DNA of 64,000 bases from positions 1,302,001-1,366,000 of the forward strand of contig NZ_CP042220.2 in the NCBI RefSeq assembly GCF_007858975.2, given 5' to 3'. The DNA comes from Dickeya poaceiphila (GTDB lineage Bacteria; Pseudomonadota; Gammaproteobacteria; Enterobacterales; Enterobacteriaceae). How positions within the stretch are numbered: position 1 is the stretch's first letter; every line of letters starts with the position of its first letter. Position numbers and translations under genes: made by a program. Below, piece by piece: positions 20,482-32,372 of the stretch. A model generated the notes under the pieces. That model saw only the letters and a program-made list of their open reading frames with translations. It had not been told where the DNA came from and ran no database searches.

Positions 20482-21827
20482 GTAAAAACATTGTTCTGAC
20501 GGCTGAACAGCATCCTTTGACCTGGCGTCTGCGTGCAGACAAGCAGCCGGTGTGGCTGGACGAATACCGCAGCAAGAATGGTTATGCCGGCGCTCAAAAA
20601 GCGTTGACTGGCATGGCACAGGATGAGGTGGTGACTCTGGTTAAAGATGCCGGCCTGCGTGGTCGTGGCGGTGCAGGTTTTTCCACGGGTCTTAAGTGGA
20701 GCCTGATGCCGAAAGATGAAAGCATGAATATCCGCTATTTACTGTGTAATGCGGATGAGATGGAGCCAGGTACCTACAAAGACCGCCTGCTGATGGAGCA
20801 GATGCCTCATTTGCTGGTGGAAGGTATGCTGATTGGTGCTTATGCGCTGAAAGCCTATCGTGGCTATATCTTCCTGCGCGGCGAATATGTTGAGGCTGCT
20901 GCTAATTTGCGTCGTGCTATCGCTGAAGCGACAGAAGCAGGGCTGCTTGGCAAAAACATCATGGGCACCGGCTTCAATTTCGAGCTGTTTGTTCATACCG
21001 GTGCTGGTCGCTACATTTGTGGTGAAGAAACAGCGCTTATTAACTCACTGGAAGGCCGTCGCGCCAACCCTCGCTCCAAACCGCCGTTTCCGGCTTCCGC
21101 TGGTGTGTGGGGGAAACCTACCTGTGTCAACAACGTGGAAACGTTGTGCAACGTGCCTGCCATTATTGAGCATGGCGTGGAATGGTATCAGGGGTTGTCG
21201 GCGGGCAAGAGCAAAGATGCCGGTACTAAGCTGATGGGCTTCTCTGGCCGTGTGAACAATCCGGGATTATGGGAATTGCCGTTTGGTACCACTGCGCGTG
21301 AAATTCTGGAAGATTACGCTGGCGGTATGCGTGATGGCTTAACGCTGAAAGCCTGGCAGCCTGGTGGTGCCGGTACCGATTTCCTGACCGAAGCGCATCT
21401 GGATCTGCCGATGGATTTCGAAAACATCGGCAAGGCTGGTAGTCGCTTGGGTACGGCGCTGGCGATGGCGGTCGATAATGAAATCAATATGGTATCGCTG
21501 ACCCGGAATCTGGAAGAGTTTTTCGCCCGCGAGTCCTGCGGCTGGTGTACGCCGTGCCGTGATGGTTTGCCCTGGAGCGTGAAGATTCTGCGTGCACTGG
21601 AGCGTGGGGAAGGGCAGCCGGGCGATATTGAAACGCTGGAGCAACTGTGCCGCTTCCTGGGGCCGGGCAACACCTTCTGCGCCCATGCGCCGGGGGCCGT
21701 CGAACCGCTGCAGAGCGCCATTAAATATTTCCGGGACGAATTCGAGGCAGGCATCGCCAGACAGGTTGTCAGTAACGCCAAACCGATTGGCGGCATTCAG
21801 CCTAACCTGCTGAAACAGCGCTGGTAA
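20478..21827 (+). CDS. nuoF: NADH-quinone oxidoreductase subunit F
   Basis: The 51-kDa subunit that binds NADH and FMN and carries cluster N3. The glycine-rich NADH/FMN loop [14 protein letters not shown] begins at residue 61, and a second conserved block is [19 protein letters not shown] near 177-195. The 4Fe-4S ligands are C355, C358 and C361 ([12 protein letters not shown]) and the cysteine in [10 protein letters not shown] near 402. The length of 449 is typical. Confidence 0.97.
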   Translation: MSKNIVLTAEQHPLTWRLRADKQPVWLDEYRSKNGYAGAQKALTGMAQDEVVTLVKDAGLRGRGGAGFSTGLKWSLMPKDESMNIRYLLCNADEMEPGTYKDRLLMEQMPHLLVEGMLIGAYALKAYRGYIFLRGEYVEAAANLRRAIAEATEAGLLGKNIMGTGFNFELFVHTGAGRYICGEETALINSLEGRRANPRSKPPFPASAGVWGKPTCVNNVETLCNVPAIIEHGVEWYQGLSAGKSKDAGTKLMGFSGRVNNPGLWELPFGTTAREILEDYAGGMRDGLTLKAWQPGGAGTDFLTEAHLDLPMDFENIGKAGSRLGTALAMAVDNEINMVSLTRNLEEFFARESCGWCTPCRDGLPWSVKILRALERGEGQPGDIETLEQLCRFLGPGNTFCAHAPGAVEPLQSAIKYFRDEFEAGIARQVVSNAKPIGGIQPNLLKQRW

Positions 21828-21903
21828 TCGTGCTGCCTGGCGTGTTGAGCATCACGCCGGGATTAAACGCCGATTCATCCCGCAGACAGAATTTTTGATT
21901 AGT

Positions 21904-21920
21904 GCCCGCCTGAGGCGGGC
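21904..21920 (+). other. Stem-loop in nuoF-nuoG gap
   Basis: A perfect 7-bp GC stem (GCCCGCC / GGCGGGC) with a 3-base loop lies 22 bases before the nuoG start. There is no T-run, so it is more likely an mRNA processing or stability element than a terminator. Confidence 0.4.
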
Positions 21921-21941
21921 TGTTATGGAAGCATGCTGACT

Positions 21942-24668
21942 ATGGCAACGATTCATGTAGACGGCAAAGAATATGAAGTGGATGGAGCAGACAACCTGCT
22001 GCAGGCATGTCTGACTCTGGGGCTTGATATTCCTTACTTTTGCTGGCATCCGGCGCTGGGAAGCGTCGGTGCTTGCCGCCTGTGTGCGGTCAAGCAGTAC
22101 CAGAACGCGGAAGATACTCGTGGTCGTCTGGTAATGTCCTGTATGACGCCAGCGTCGGATGGCACCTATATCGCCATTGACGATGACGAGGCAAAGCAGT
22201 TCCGCAAGACCATTGTGGAATTCCTGATGACCAACCATCCGCACGACTGTCCGGTCTGTGAAGAGGGGGGGAACTGTCATCTGCAGGATATGACCGTAAT
22301 GACGGGGCACAACTTCCGTCGTTACCGTTTTACCAAACGTACTCACCACAATCAGGACCTCGGCCCGTTCATCTCCCACGAGATGAACCGCTGTATCGCT
22401 TGTTACCGTTGCGTGCGGTATTACAAAGATTACGCCGACGGTAAAGACCTGGGTGTTTACGGTGCGCATGACAACGTCTATTTCGGTCGTCCGGAAGACG
22501 GGGTGTTGGAAAGCGAGTTTTCCGGCAACCTGGTGGAAGTCTGTCCGACCGGGGTGTTCACCGACAAAACCCATTCCGAGCGTTATAACCGTAAATGGGA
22601 CATGCAGTTCGCACCCAGCGTTTGTCAGCAGTGCAGCGTGGGTTGCAACACCAGCCCAGGTGAGCGCTATGGCGAATTGCGCCGCATCGAAAACCGCTAT
22701 AACGGCAGCGTGAACCATTATTTCCTGTGCGATCGCGGTCGTTTCGGCTATGGCTACGTCAACCTGAAAGACCGTCCTCGGCAGCCATTGCAACGTCGTG
22801 GCGATGACTGGATTGCTCTGAATGCCGAGCAGGCATTGCAAGGTGCCGCCGATGTGTTGCGTCAGGCTAAACGTGTCATCGGTATCGGGTCGCCGCGCGC
22901 CAGCGTAGAAAGCAACTTCGCGTTGCGTGAGCTGGTCGGTGCCGACAACTTCTACACCGGTGTATCCCAGACTGAGCAGAATCGTCTGCAACTGATGCTG
23001 AAGGTTTTGCAAGAGAGCGGTGTTCGTACCCCGTCTCTGCGTGAAATTGAAAGCTATGACGCTGTGCTGGTGCTGGGAGAAGATTTGACCCAGACCGGGG
23101 CGCGTATTGCACTGGCGGTCCGTCAGGCAGTGAAAGGCAAAGCCCGTGAGCTGGCGGCAGCCCAGAAAGTCGCTGACTGGCAGATAGCCGCCATCCTGAA
23201 TATCGGTCAGCACGCCAAACACCCGCTGTTTGTGACTAACGTCGATAGCACTCGTCTGGATGATATCGCTGCCTGGAGTTACCACGCGCCCGTGGCGGAA
23301 CAGGCTCGGCTTGGTTTCGCCATTGCCCATGCACTTGACAATGCGGCTCCGGCAGTCAGCGATTTGCCAACTGATCTTAACCAGAAAGTGGACGTGATTG
23401 TTCAGGCTCTGGCTGGCGCTCGCAAGCCGTTGATTATCTCCGGCACCAATGCGGGCAGCGACGATGTGATAGCGGCGGCAGCCAACGTTGCTAAAGCGCT
23501 CAAAGGCCGTGGTTCTGATGTTGGCATTACGTTTGTTGCGGCGTCAGCCAACAGCATGGGCATAGCCATGATGGGTGGTGGGGCGCTGGACGATGCACTG
23601 TCTCAACTGGAAACCGGCGAAGCAGACAGCGTGGTGGTCTTGGAAAACGACCTGTATCGCCATGCGCCTGCGGCGCGTGTCGATGCTGCGCTGGCTAAAG
23701 CAGCCAATCTGATTGTGCTGGATCACCAACGTACCGCGATCATGGACAAAGCCAGCCTGGTGCTGTCTTCTGCGAGCTTTGCAGAGAGCGACGGTACGCT
23801 CATCAGCCAGGAAGGCCGCGCTCAGCGCTTCTTCCAGGTCTACGATCCGACCTATTACGACAGCAAGGTGGTGATGCTGGAAAGCTGGCGTTGGCTGCAT
23901 TCCCTGTATATCACCTATAACAGCCGTCAGGTGGACTGGACACAGCTGGACCATGTGATTGATGCGTGCGTCAGCGCATTGCCGCAGTTGGCTGCGATCA
24001 AAGATGCCGCTCCAGATGCATCGTTCCGCATCAAAGGGCAGAAACTGGCGCGTGAGCCACACCGTTACAGTGGTCGCACTGCCATGCGCGCCAACATCAG
24101 CGTGCATGAACCACGTCAGCCGCAGGACCGTGACACCATGTTCGCTTTCTCAATGGAAGGGAACAACAGTCCGTTGGCCGAGCGCCAGCAGGTGCCGTTT
24201 GCCTGGGCACCGGGTTGGAACTCCCCGCAAGCGTGGAACAAATTCCAGGATGAAGTGGGCGGACATTTGCGTCACGGTGATCCCGGCGTTCGTCTGATCG
24301 AAGCTGGCGACGGTTCTCTGGCCTATTTCAGTCAGGTTCCGGCTCCGTTTGCTCCTCAGCAAGGGCAGTGGCAGGTTGCGCCTTACTACAATCTGTTCGG
24401 CAGCGAAGAGTTGTCCCAGCGTTCCGGCGTTATCCAGCAGCGTATGCCGCAAGCCTGCGCGGTAGTGAATCAGGCTGATGCGGCGTTGCTGGGTGTCAAT
24501 ACTGGCGCATTGCTGGAGATCACCTGTGGTGGTCAGACGTTGCGTCTGCCGGTGCGTTTGAGTGCCGAACTACGTCAGGGCCAGGTTGGTTTGCCGCTGG
24601 GTTTCCCGGGGATCGCTCCGGTGCTGGCGGGCGCGACCGTTGAAATGCTGCGGGAGGCTGCACAATGA
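21942..24668 (+). CDS. nuoG: NADH-quinone oxidoreductase subunit G
   Basis: The largest peripheral subunit, carrying several iron-sulfur clusters. The N-terminal ferredoxin-like domain has C34, C45 and C48 ([16 protein letters not shown]) and the cysteine in MSCMTP. A His-ligated cluster motif follows ([17 protein letters not shown]), then [14 protein letters not shown] and a molybdopterin-oxidoreductase-like body with the extra N7 motif CQQCSVGC. The start is the ATG at 21942 (family start [11 protein letters not shown]); an ATG three codons upstream is in frame. Length is 908 residues. The stop overlaps the start of nuoH by four bases. Confidence 0.97.
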   Translation: MATIHVDGKEYEVDGADNLLQACLTLGLDIPYFCWHPALGSVGACRLCAVKQYQNAEDTRGRLVMSCMTPASDGTYIAIDDDEAKQFRKTIVEFLMTNHPHDCPVCEEGGNCHLQDMTVMTGHNFRRYRFTKRTHHNQDLGPFISHEMNRCIACYRCVRYYKDYADGKDLGVYGAHDNVYFGRPEDGVLESEFSGNLVEVCPTGVFTDKTHSERYNRKWDMQFAPSVCQQCSVGCNTSPGERYGELRRIENRYNGSVNHYFLCDRGRFGYGYVNLKDRPRQPLQRRGDDWIALNAEQALQGAADVLRQAKRVIGIGSPRASVESNFALRELVGADNFYTGVSQTEQNRLQLMLKVLQESGVRTPSLREIESYDAVLVLGEDLTQTGARIALAVRQAVKGKARELAAAQKVADWQIAAILNIGQHAKHPLFVTNVDSTRLDDIAAWSYHAPVAEQARLGFAIAHALDNAAPAVSDLPTDLNQKVDVIVQALAGARKPLIISGTNAGSDDVIAAAANVAKALKGRGSDVGITFVAASANSMGIAMMGGGALDDALSQLETGEADSVVVLENDLYRHAPAARVDAALAKAANLIVLDHQRTAIMDKASLVLSSASFAESDGTLISQEGRAQRFFQVYDPTYYDSKVVMLESWRWLHSLYITYNSRQVDWTQLDHVIDACVSALPQLAAIKDAAPDASFRIKGQKLAREPHRYSGRTAMRANISVHEPRQPQDRDTMFAFSMEGNNSPLAERQQVPFAWAPGWNSPQAWNKFQDEVGGHLRHGDPGVRLIEAGDGSLAYFSQVPAPFAPQQGQWQVAPYYNLFGSEELSQRSGVIQQRMPQACAVVNQADAALLGVNTGALLEITCGGQTLRLPVRLSAELRQGQVGLPLGFPGIAPVLAGATVEMLREAAQ

Positions 24669-25639
24669 GTTGGTTGACTCCGGAAGTACTGGACATTCTG
24701 GCCACCGTCGGCAAGGCAATCGTGATTCTGCTGGTCGTGGTAAGTTGCGGCGCGTTGATGAGTATGGGGGAGCGCCGTTTGCTGGCGCTGTTCCAGGGGC
24801 GCTATGGACCTAACCGTGTAGGCTGGGGCGGTTCGCTGCAATTGGTGTCTGACATGCTCAAGATGTTCTTCAAAGAAGACTGGACGCCGCCATTTGCCGA
24901 CAAGGTGATTTTCACGCTGGCACCAGTGATTGCGTTTACTTCTCTGCTGTTATCGTTCGCTATCGTACCGGTTAGCCCGACCTGGCAGGTCGCCAACCTG
25001 AACATCGGGATACTATTCTTCCTGATGATGGCGGGTTTGGCGGTCTACGCCGTATTGTTTGCTGGCTGGTCCAGTAACAATAAATACTCACTGTTGGGTG
25101 CGGTGCGCGCCTCTGCACAAACCCTGAGTTATGAAGTGTTTCTTGGGTTGTCCCTGATGGGGGTGGTAGCACAGGCTGGCTCGTTCAATATGGCTGATAT
25201 CGTCAACGCGCAGTCAACCGTGTGGAACGTCATCCCGCAGTTCTTTGGTTTCATCACCTTTGCGATAGCGGGTGTGGCGGTATGTCACCGTCATCCGTTC
25301 GACCAGCCGGAAGCTGAGCAGGAGCTGGCTGACGGCTACCATATTGAGTACGCCGGGATGAAGTTCGGTCTGTTCTTCGTTGGCGAATACATTGGGATCG
25401 TGACGGTTTCCGCATTGATCGTGACGCTATTCTTCGGTGGTTGGCATGGGCCTTTCCTGCCGCCGTTCGTCTGGTTTGCGTTAAAGACGGCGTTTTTCAT
25501 GATGATGTTCATCCTGATTCGTGCTTCGTTGCCACGTCCGCGTTATGACCAGGTGATGGCATTTGGCTGGCGGGTGTGCCTGCCGCTGACGCTGCTGAAC
25601 CTGCTGGCGACCGCCGCGGTCATTCTGTACAACGCTTGA
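24665..25639 (+). CDS. nuoH: NADH-quinone oxidoreductase subunit H
   Basis: The membrane subunit that forms the quinone entry site together with NuoB and NuoD. Its 324 residues contain about eight hydrophobic segments. The conserved cytoplasmic loops [16 protein letters not shown] and [20 protein letters not shown], with the charged residues needed for quinone coupling, are present. Normal length, nothing odd. Confidence 0.97.
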   Translation: MSWLTPEVLDILATVGKAIVILLVVVSCGALMSMGERRLLALFQGRYGPNRVGWGGSLQLVSDMLKMFFKEDWTPPFADKVIFTLAPVIAFTSLLLSFAIVPVSPTWQVANLNIGILFFLMMAGLAVYAVLFAGWSSNNKYSLLGAVRASAQTLSYEVFLGLSLMGVVAQAGSFNMADIVNAQSTVWNVIPQFFGFITFAIAGVAVCHRHPFDQPEAEQELADGYHIEYAGMKFGLFFVGEYIGIVTVSALIVTLFFGGWHGPFLPPFVWFALKTAFFMMMFILIRASLPRPRYDQVMAFGWRVCLPLTLLNLLATAAVILYNA

Positions 25640-25655
25640 TAGGGGTGAATAAACC

Positions 25656-26198
25656 ATGACACTGAAAGAACTTTTGATTGGTTTCGGCACCCAGGTACGC
25701 AGTATCTGCATGGTGGGTTCCAACGCGTTTAAAAAGCGTGAAACCAAAATGTACCCGGAAGAGCCGGTTAATCCACCGCCGCGTTTTCGTGGCCGTATCG
25801 TGTTGACCCGCGATCCGGACGGACAAGAGCGCTGCGTAGCCTGTAACCTGTGCGCGGTAGCTTGTCCGGTAGGCTGTATCTCCCTGCAGAAGGCTGAAAT
25901 GAAGGATGGCCGTTGGTATCCGGAGTTTTTCCGTATCAACTTCTCCCGCTGCATTTTCTGCGGTATGTGTGAAGAGGCCTGCCCGACCACAGCTATTCAG
26001 TTGACTCCCGATTTTGAAATGGGTGAGTTCAAGCGTCAGGATCTGGTGTACGAAAAAGAAGATCTGCTGATATCGGGGCCGGGTAAATATCCGGAATACA
26101 ACTTCTACCGGATGGCCGGTATGGCTGTTGATGGGAAAGAGAAGGGCGAAGCCGAAAACGAAGCCAAACCCATTGACGTTAAAGGCCTGCTGCCCTAA
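25656..26198 (+). CDS. nuoI: NADH-quinone oxidoreductase subunit I
   Basis: A ferredoxin-type subunit carrying 4Fe-4S clusters N6a and N6b. The two motifs are C60/C63/C66/C70 ([12 protein letters not shown]) and C99/C102/C105/C109 ([12 protein letters not shown]). The 180-residue length matches the family. It connects the NuoG chain to NuoB. A Shine-Dalgarno (AGGGGTG) precedes the ATG. Confidence 0.97.
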   Translation: MTLKELLIGFGTQVRSICMVGSNAFKKRETKMYPEEPVNPPPRFRGRIVLTRDPDGQERCVACNLCAVACPVGCISLQKAEMKDGRWYPEFFRINFSRCIFCGMCEEACPTTAIQLTPDFEMGEFKRQDLVYEKEDLLISGPGKYPEYNFYRMAGMAVDGKEKGEAENEAKPIDVKGLLP

Positions 26199-26208
26199 GG
26201 AGCCAAGC

Positions 26209-26760
26209 ATGGAATTCGCTTTTTATGCGACTGCGATTATTGCGGTACTGGCAACGTTGCGTGTCATTACCCATACCAATCCAGTACATGCATTACTTTA
26301 TTTGATTGTTTCGTTACTGGCGGTTGCTGGTGTGTTCTTCTCGCTGGGGGCGTATTTCGCCGGAGCGCTGGAGATAATTGTCTACGCTGGCGCCATCATG
26401 GTGTTGTTCGTCTTCGTGGTAATGATGCTGAACCTCGGCAATTCGGTGGATGAGCAAGAAAAGCTGTGGCTCAAACCGGGTGTATGGGTGGGGCCTGGAG
26501 TGCTTTCTCTGGTGCTGCTGGCCGTTATCGCCAAGGGAATTATCAGCGTCACTGACCAGAGCATTGTTGCTCATGTCGTCGATGCCAAAGCGGTGGGTAT
26601 CAGCCTGTTTGGGCCGTATGTCCTGGCGGTGGAACTGGCGTCGATGCTGTTGCTGGCTGGCCTGGTAGTGGCTTTCCACGTTGGCCGTGAAGACAAGCGC
26701 GGAGAGCTGATTGCCAAAGATCAGGATGCCGATAAGAAAATAACGGAGGAACGCGCATGA
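26209..26760 (+). CDS. nuoJ: NADH-quinone oxidoreductase subunit J
   Basis: A five-helix membrane subunit next to the quinone tunnel. The start at ATG 26209 follows TAAGGAG and gives [20 protein letters not shown]; the open frame extends upstream only because it overlaps the nuoI end in another phase. Conserved [20 protein letters not shown] carries the pi-bulge region of helix 3. Length is 183 residues. It overlaps nuoK by four bases. Confidence 0.96.
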   Translation: MEFAFYATAIIAVLATLRVITHTNPVHALLYLIVSLLAVAGVFFSLGAYFAGALEIIVYAGAIMVLFVFVVMMLNLGNSVDEQEKLWLKPGVWVGPGVLSLVLLAVIAKGIISVTDQSIVAHVVDAKAVGISLFGPYVLAVELASMLLLAGLVVAFHVGREDKRGELIAKDQDADKKITEERA

Positions 26761-27059
26761 TTCCGCTACAACATGGTTTGCTGTTGGCGGCCATCCTCTT
26801 TGTACTGGGGCTGACCGGACTCGTGATTCGCCGCAATCTGCTGTTTATGCTGATTTGTCTGGAGATCATGATCAACGCTGCAGCGCTGGCTTTTGTGGTC
26901 GCAGGGAGCTACTGGGGGCAATCGGATGGTCAGGTGATGTATATCCTGGCTATTACGCTGGCCGCAGCGGAGGCCAGTATTGGCCTGGCGTTGCTGCTTC
27001 AGCTGTATCGTCGCCGTCAGACCCTGAATATTGATACTGTCAGTGAGATGCGCGGATGA
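26757..27059 (+). CDS. nuoK: NADH-quinone oxidoreductase subunit K
   Basis: A 100-residue membrane subunit of three helices, related to MrpC antiporter subunits. The conserved glutamates of the proton path are present in [13 protein letters not shown] (helix 2) and [17 protein letters not shown] (helix 3). Overlaps with nuoJ and nuoL by four bases on each side indicate coupled translation. Confidence 0.96.
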   Translation: MIPLQHGLLLAAILFVLGLTGLVIRRNLLFMLICLEIMINAAALAFVVAGSYWGQSDGQVMYILAITLAAAEASIGLALLLQLYRRRQTLNIDTVSEMRG

Positions 27060-28906
27060 ACTTACTCTACTTAACTATTCTGTTTCCGCTGATCGGATTC
27101 CTGTTACTGGCTTTCTCTCGTGGACGCTGGTCGGAAAATGTTTCCGCGACTATCGGGGTGGGGTCGATTGGCCTGGCTGCGTTGGTTACCGGCGGAGTGG
27201 TGATGGATTTTCTCAGCCAGCAACAGCCTGGCGGGGTGACCTTCTTCAGTCAGCATCTGTGGAGCTGGATGACGGTAGGCAAGTTCGATATCGGCGTTAC
27301 GCTGGCGTTGGACGGTCTGTCGTTGACCATGCTGTCGGTGGTGACTGGCGTGGGCTTCTTCATCCATCTGTTTGCTTCCTGGTATATGCGCGGTGAAGAG
27401 GGGTATTCCCGCTTCTTTGCCTACACCAACCTGTTCATTGCCAGCATGGTTGTGCTGGTGCTGTCTGACAACCTGTTGCTGATGTACCTCGGCTGGGAAG
27501 GGGTGGGGCTGTGCAGTTACCTGCTGATTGGCTTCTACTACACTAACCCGAATAACGGTGCGGCGGCGATGAAAGCCTTTATCGTTACCCGTGTGGGCGA
27601 CGTGTTCCTGGCGATTGCGCTGTTCATCCTGTATCGCGAATTGGGTACGTTGAACTTCCGTGACCTGATGGTGTTGGCACCGCAGCATTTTGCTGAAGGT
27701 TCACCTGCTATCACCTGGGCAACGCTGATGCTGTTGGGTGGTGCGGTAGGTAAATCGGCTCAGTTGCCGTTGCAAACCTGGCTGGCGGACGCGATGGCTG
27801 GTCCGACACCGGTTTCCGCGTTGATTCACGCGGCAACCATGGTGACCGCTGGCGTGTATCTGATCGCCCGTACCCACGGCCTGTTCCTGCTGGCACCGGA
27901 TGTGTTGCATCTGGTCGCTAATGTGGGTGCCGTTACGCTGCTGCTCGCGGGATTCGCTGCACTGGTGCAGACCGATATCAAGCGTGTGCTGGCCTACTCC
28001 ACCATGAGTCAGATTGGTTATATGTTCCTGGCGCTGGGTGTTCAGGCGTGGGACGCGGCCATCTTCCATCTGATGACTCATGCGTTCTTCAAAGCGCTGT
28101 TGTTCCTGTCGTCCGGTTCAGTCATTCTGGCCTGCCATCATGAACAAAACATCTTCAAGATGGGTGGCCTGCGTAAGACCATTCCGCTGGTATACGCCTG
28201 TTTCCTGGTGGGTGGCGCGGCGCTGTCGGCATTGCCGATGGTAACTGCCGGTTTCTTTAGTAAGGATGAAATCCTGGCAGGCGCTTGGGCTAACGGCCAT
28301 ATTAATCTGGTGATTGCCGGTCTGGTGGGGGCGTTCATGACATCGCTGTACACCTTCCGGATGATTTTTATCGTGTTCCATGGTGAAGCAAAAACCAAAG
28401 CTCATGCAGGCAAGGGAATATCCCATCACTTGCCGTTGCTGGTGCTGTTGGTGCTGTCCACTTTCGTTGGCGCTCAAATTGCTCTGCCGCTGCATGGTGT
28501 TCTGCCTGCTACAACTGAGCTTGAGCATGGTCAGGTCATGACGCTGGAAATTGCCTCTGGCGTGGTAGCCATCGCCGGTATTCTGCTGGCGGCTGCGTTG
28601 TGGCTGGGCAAACGTCAGTTGGTGACCCGTGTCGCCAACAGTGCTCCGGGTCGCTTCTTCTCAACATGGTGGTTCCATGCATGGGGATTCGACTGGTTGT
28701 ACGACAAGGTGTTTGTCAAACCGTATCTGGCTATTGCGACACTGCTGCAACGTGACCCGCTTAATGCGTTGATGAATATTCCAGCCATGCTGACCCGTTG
28801 GGGTAACCGTGCGCTGATTGTCAGCGAGAATGGGCAGGTACGCTGGTATGCCGCCTCAATGGGTATTGGCGCTGTGGTGGTGCTGGCGCTGCTGTTGCTG
28901 GTTTAA
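27056..28906 (+). CDS. nuoL: NADH-quinone oxidoreductase subunit L
   Basis: The distal antiporter-like subunit whose long C-terminal amphipathic helix runs along the membrane arm. Its 616 residues are almost wholly hydrophobic. Proton-path residues are seen in [19 protein letters not shown] (the helix 5 glutamate), [20 protein letters not shown] (the helix 7 lysine), and the FSKDEILAG segment. Normal length for the family. A 97-base gap with a hairpin separates it from nuoM. Confidence 0.97.
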   Translation: MNLLYLTILFPLIGFLLLAFSRGRWSENVSATIGVGSIGLAALVTGGVVMDFLSQQQPGGVTFFSQHLWSWMTVGKFDIGVTLALDGLSLTMLSVVTGVGFFIHLFASWYMRGEEGYSRFFAYTNLFIASMVVLVLSDNLLLMYLGWEGVGLCSYLLIGFYYTNPNNGAAAMKAFIVTRVGDVFLAIALFILYRELGTLNFRDLMVLAPQHFAEGSPAITWATLMLLGGAVGKSAQLPLQTWLADAMAGPTPVSALIHAATMVTAGVYLIARTHGLFLLAPDVLHLVANVGAVTLLLAGFAALVQTDIKRVLAYSTMSQIGYMFLALGVQAWDAAIFHLMTHAFFKALLFLSSGSVILACHHEQNIFKMGGLRKTIPLVYACFLVGGAALSALPMVTAGFFSKDEILAGAWANGHINLVIAGLVGAFMTSLYTFRMIFIVFHGEAKTKAHAGKGISHHLPLLVLLVLSTFVGAQIALPLHGVLPATTELEHGQVMTLEIASGVVAIAGILLAAALWLGKRQLVTRVANSAPGRFFSTWWFHAWGFDWLYDKVFVKPYLAIATLLQRDPLNALMNIPAMLTRWGNRALIVSENGQVRWYAASMGIGAVVVLALLLLV

Positions 28907-28927
28907 GCAATGCGGTAATGCAGAGGG

Positions 28928-28957
28928 GCGGGGCACTTGATAATTAGGTGGCCCCGC
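28928..28957 (+). other. Stem-loop in nuoL-nuoM gap
   Basis: A 9-bp GC-rich stem with a one-base bulge (GCGGGGCAC at 28928-28936, GTG-G-CCCCGC at 28948-28957) is followed, about 10 bases later, by T-rich sequence. It may be a partial terminator or an RNA-processing site inside the operon. Confidence 0.45.
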
Positions 28958-29003
28958 AGGCAGCAAGTTTTTCGTTTTCTTTAATTTAGGGACACAAAAC
29001 GCC

Positions 29004-30539
29004 ATGCTACTACCTTGGCTGATTCTTATCCCCTTTATCGGCGGTCTGCTGTGCTGGCAGCTCGAGCGTTTCGGCACGCGTGTGCCACGCTGGATCGCGC
29101 TGATTTCCATGGGGCTGACACTGGCGCTGTCATTGCAGCTGTGGCTGCAGGGTGGCTTTTCGCTGGCGACACCGACGGGCCTGCCGCAATGGCAGTCGGA
29201 GTTCGTGCTGAACTGGATACCCCGTTTCGGTATCTCTATTCATCTGGCGCTGGACGGCCTGTCGTTGCTGATGGTGGTGCTGACCGGCCTGCTGGGCGTG
29301 TTGGCGATTCTCTGTTCCTGGCGTGAAATTCAACGCTATCAGGGCTTCTTCCATCTCAACCTGCTGTGGATTCTCGGTGGCGTTATCGGTGTTTTCCTGG
29401 CCATCGACATGTTCCTGTTCTTTTTCTTCTGGGAAATGATGCTGGTACCGATGTACTTCCTGATAGCTCTGTGGGGGCACAAAGGTTCAGATGGCAAAAC
29501 CCGTATTGCGGCAGCGACCAAGTTCTTCATTTATACCCAGGCAAGCGGCCTGGTAATGTTGATAGCGATTCTGTCGCTGGTGTTCGTACATCATAACGCT
29601 ACCGGCGAATGGACTTTCGATTATTCCCGTCTGTTGAAAACGCCGATGTCCTACGGACTGGAATATGCGCTGATGCTGGGTTTCTTCATCGCGTTTGCGG
29701 TGAAAATGCCGGTGGTGCCGCTGCATGGCTGGCTGCCGGATGCGCACAGCCAGGCGCCGACCGCAGGTTCCGTTGACCTGGCAGGTATTCTGCTGAAAAC
29801 GGCTGCTTACGGCTTATTGCGATTCAGCCTGCCGCTGTTCCCGAACGCTTCCCACGACTTTGCGCCGGTCGCTATGTGGTTGGGGATTATCGGTATTTTC
29901 TACGGCGCCTGGATGGCCTTCAAACAGACTGACATCAAACGCCTTATCGCCTACACCTCGGTGTCACATATGGGCTTTGTGATGATTGCCATCTATACCG
30001 GCAGTCAACTGGCTTATCAGGGTGCAGTGGTGCAGATGATCGCCCATGGCCTGTCTGCTGCAGGTATGTTCATTATCTGTGGTCAGATGTATGAGCGCCT
30101 GCACACCCGTGACTTGCGCCAGATGGGCGGTTTGTGGGGACGCATCCGTTATTTGCCGGCGCTGTCACTGTTTTTTGCCGTAGCAACGTTGGGGATGCCG
30201 GGGACCGGTAACTTTGTCGGCGAATTTATGATCCTGTTTGGCAGCTACCCGGTAGTACCGGTGATTACGGTGATTTCGACTTTCGGTTTGGTGTTTGCTT
30301 CCGTTTATTCGCTGGTGATGATGCAGCGCGCATTCTACGGCGCCGCTAAATCGGACGAGCCGCTGCAGGGCATGACCGTGCGCGAACTGTCACTCATTCT
30401 GTTGCTGGTGGTGTTGCTGGTGCTGCTGGGGGTTTATCCACAGCCGATCCTGGATACGTCCAGCGCGGCGATGGCTAATATCCAGCACTGGTTTACGTCA
30501 TCGGTTCAGAGTTCAACAATTTCAACGACAGGGCTGTAA
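29004..30539 (+). CDS. nuoM: NADH-quinone oxidoreductase subunit M
   Basis: An antiporter-like proton-pumping subunit of 511 residues with about 14 hydrophobic segments. The helix 5 glutamate lies in FFFWEMMLVPMYFLIALWG, the helix 7 lysine in FAVKMPVVPLHGWLPDAHS, and a further proton-path lysine in AFKQTDIKRLIAYTSVSHMG. It is followed six bases later by nuoN. Confidence 0.97.
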   Translation: MLLPWLILIPFIGGLLCWQLERFGTRVPRWIALISMGLTLALSLQLWLQGGFSLATPTGLPQWQSEFVLNWIPRFGISIHLALDGLSLLMVVLTGLLGVLAILCSWREIQRYQGFFHLNLLWILGGVIGVFLAIDMFLFFFFWEMMLVPMYFLIALWGHKGSDGKTRIAAATKFFIYTQASGLVMLIAILSLVFVHHNATGEWTFDYSRLLKTPMSYGLEYALMLGFFIAFAVKMPVVPLHGWLPDAHSQAPTAGSVDLAGILLKTAAYGLLRFSLPLFPNASHDFAPVAMWLGIIGIFYGAWMAFKQTDIKRLIAYTSVSHMGFVMIAIYTGSQLAYQGAVVQMIAHGLSAAGMFIICGQMYERLHTRDLRQMGGLWGRIRYLPALSLFFAVATLGMPGTGNFVGEFMILFGSYPVVPVITVISTFGLVFASVYSLVMMQRAFYGAAKSDEPLQGMTVRELSLILLLVVLLVLLGVYPQPILDTSSAAMANIQHWFTSSVQSSTISTTGL

Positions 30540-30545
30540 TTCGCC

Positions 30546-32003
30546 ATGACAATAACTCCTCAACAACTGATCGCGATGTCGCCACTGTTAATCGTCGGAT
30601 TGACAGTCGTGGTTGTGATGCTGTGCATTGCGTGGCGACGCAACCATTTTGTCAACGCAACGCTCACGGTCATCGGCCTGAACATTGCGTTGTTATCTCT
30701 GTATTTGGTCGGCCAGGTTGGGCCGACCGACGTCACTCCACTGATTCGGGTTGACGGATTCTCAATGTTCTATACCGGTCTGGTGCTGGCGGCGAGTCTG
30801 GCGACCAGTACTTTTGCCTATCCATGGCTGGAAGGTTATCCGGACAATAAGGACGAGTTCTACCTGCTGGTGTTGATTGCTGCACTGGGCGGTATCCTGC
30901 TGGCAAGCGCTAATCATCTGGCCGCTTTCTTCATCGGTATCGAGCTGATTTCCCTGCCGCTGTTTGGCATGGTGGGGTATGCTTTCCGTCAGAAACGTTC
31001 GCTGGAAGCAGCCATCAAATACATGCTGTTGTCTGCCGCCGCGTCCTCGTTCCTGTTGTTTGGCATGGCGTTGGTATATGCCGATTCCGGCAGCCTGAGT
31101 TTCGCCAGCCTTGGCAAAAGCCTGAATGATCACCAGTTGCACGCGCCGTTGTTGCTGGCAGGCCTTGGTATGATGCTGGTCGGGTTGGGCTTCAAGTTGT
31201 CTCTGGTGCCGTTTCATCTATGGACCCCTGATGTCTATCAGGGGGCACCTGCACCCGTTTCCACCTTTCTGGCGACTGCCAGCAAAATCGCTATCTTCGG
31301 TGCGGTAATGCGTCTGTTCCTGTACGCACCGCTGGCGGATAGTGAGTCAGTTCGCACCACGCTTGGCATAATTGCCTTTGTGTCTATCTTGTTTGGTAAC
31401 CTGATGGCGGTAGCGCAGAGCAACATCAAGCGTCTGCTGGGGTATTCCTCTATTGCGCATTTGGGGTATTTGCTGGTGGCGCTGATTGCTGTACAAACAC
31501 ATCAGCTGGCGCTGGAAACCATCGGTATCTATCTGGCTGGTTACCTGTTCAGCAGTCTGGGGGCGTTTGGTGTGGTTAGCCTGATGTCCAGTCCGTACCG
31601 TGGTCCGGATGCGGATTCGCTGTTCTCGTACCGTGGTCTGTTCTGGCATAAGCCCATTCTGTCTGCAGTGATGACGGTGATGATGCTGTCGCTGGCAGGT
31701 ATTCCGATGACACTGGGCTTCTTCGGTAAATTTTACGTGTTGGCGGTAGGTGTGAATGCGCACCTGTGGTGGCTGAGTGCGGCGGTGGTAGTCGGTAGTG
31801 CTATCGGCCTGTACTACTATCTGCGTGTTTTGGTGAGTTTATATCTGAGCGCGCCGCAAACCCTGAACCGTGATACGCCAAGCAACTGGGCGTTGACCGC
31901 AGGCGGCGTTGTGGTACTGATTTCATCCATGCTGGTATTGATTTTGGGTCTTTACCCGCAGCCGCTGATCTCACTGGTGCAATTGGCGCAGCCGCTGATG
32001 TAA
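30546..32003 (+). CDS. nuoN: NADH-quinone oxidoreductase subunit N
   Basis: The third antiporter-like subunit, adjacent to NuoK. The 485 residues match the full-length enterobacterial form. Helix 5 glutamate is in [19 protein letters not shown], the helix 7 lysine in [20 protein letters not shown], and [19 protein letters not shown] carries a downstream lysine. It is the last gene of the operon; a strong terminator follows. Confidence 0.97.
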   Translation: MTITPQQLIAMSPLLIVGLTVVVVMLCIAWRRNHFVNATLTVIGLNIALLSLYLVGQVGPTDVTPLIRVDGFSMFYTGLVLAASLATSTFAYPWLEGYPDNKDEFYLLVLIAALGGILLASANHLAAFFIGIELISLPLFGMVGYAFRQKRSLEAAIKYMLLSAAASSFLLFGMALVYADSGSLSFASLGKSLNDHQLHAPLLLAGLGMMLVGLGFKLSLVPFHLWTPDVYQGAPAPVSTFLATASKIAIFGAVMRLFLYAPLADSESVRTTLGIIAFVSILFGNLMAVAQSNIKRLLGYSSIAHLGYLLVALIAVQTHQLALETIGIYLAGYLFSSLGAFGVVSLMSSPYRGPDADSLFSYRGLFWHKPILSAVMTVMMLSLAGIPMTLGFFGKFYVLAVGVNAHLWWLSAAVVVGSAIGLYYYLRVLVSLYLSAPQTLNRDTPSNWALTAGGVVVLISSMLVLILGLYPQPLISLVQLAQPLM

Positions 32004-32023
32004 TCTATCAATATCGCCATACA

Positions 32024-32056
32024 GAAAGCCGCGAATATCGCGGCTTTCTTATTTAT
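32024..32056 (+). terminator. Terminator of the nuo operon
   Basis: A perfect 12-bp stem (AGAAAGCCGCGA / TCGCGGCTTTCT) with a 3-base loop, followed by TATTTATT. It lies 20 bases after the nuoN stop and ends the 15-kb operon. Confidence 0.9.
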
Positions 32057-32372
32057 TACGCGTTGATTATTTTTACCTCACTACGTTGTTCCCCAATATT
32101 ATTTTTAATCTTAATTTTTCTTCTTTTTAAACAGTTATCAGCTTCTATTGTCTGTAGAAAGATATCGATACAGAGTCTTCAGGCGGTTTGGGGCGATATC
32201 TGATTGTCTGGCATCATCGTGTTATTTACTTTCCTTACATGCACTTCCAGCTTGGAAATAATGATAACGTTTTTCTATTTATAGTCCTTATACGATGGGT
32301 TTGAGAGTGAGTGGGTTATTTGTCTATTAAATTCAATGAATAATGAATTAAATCAGGTATGAGGATAGTGAA
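32057..32372 (+). other. AT-rich region upstream of the multicopper oxidase
   Basis: About 316 bases of AT-rich sequence with no recognisable gene. It presumably contains the oxidase promoter. The composition differs sharply from nuoN and suggests an insertion boundary near the nuo terminator. Confidence 0.4.

Noticed and set aside
21852..23330. 492-codon open frame on the minus strand
   Set aside because: It lies antisense to the nuoF end and nuoG, whose product is unmistakable. The reading is a by-product of GC-rich codon usage.
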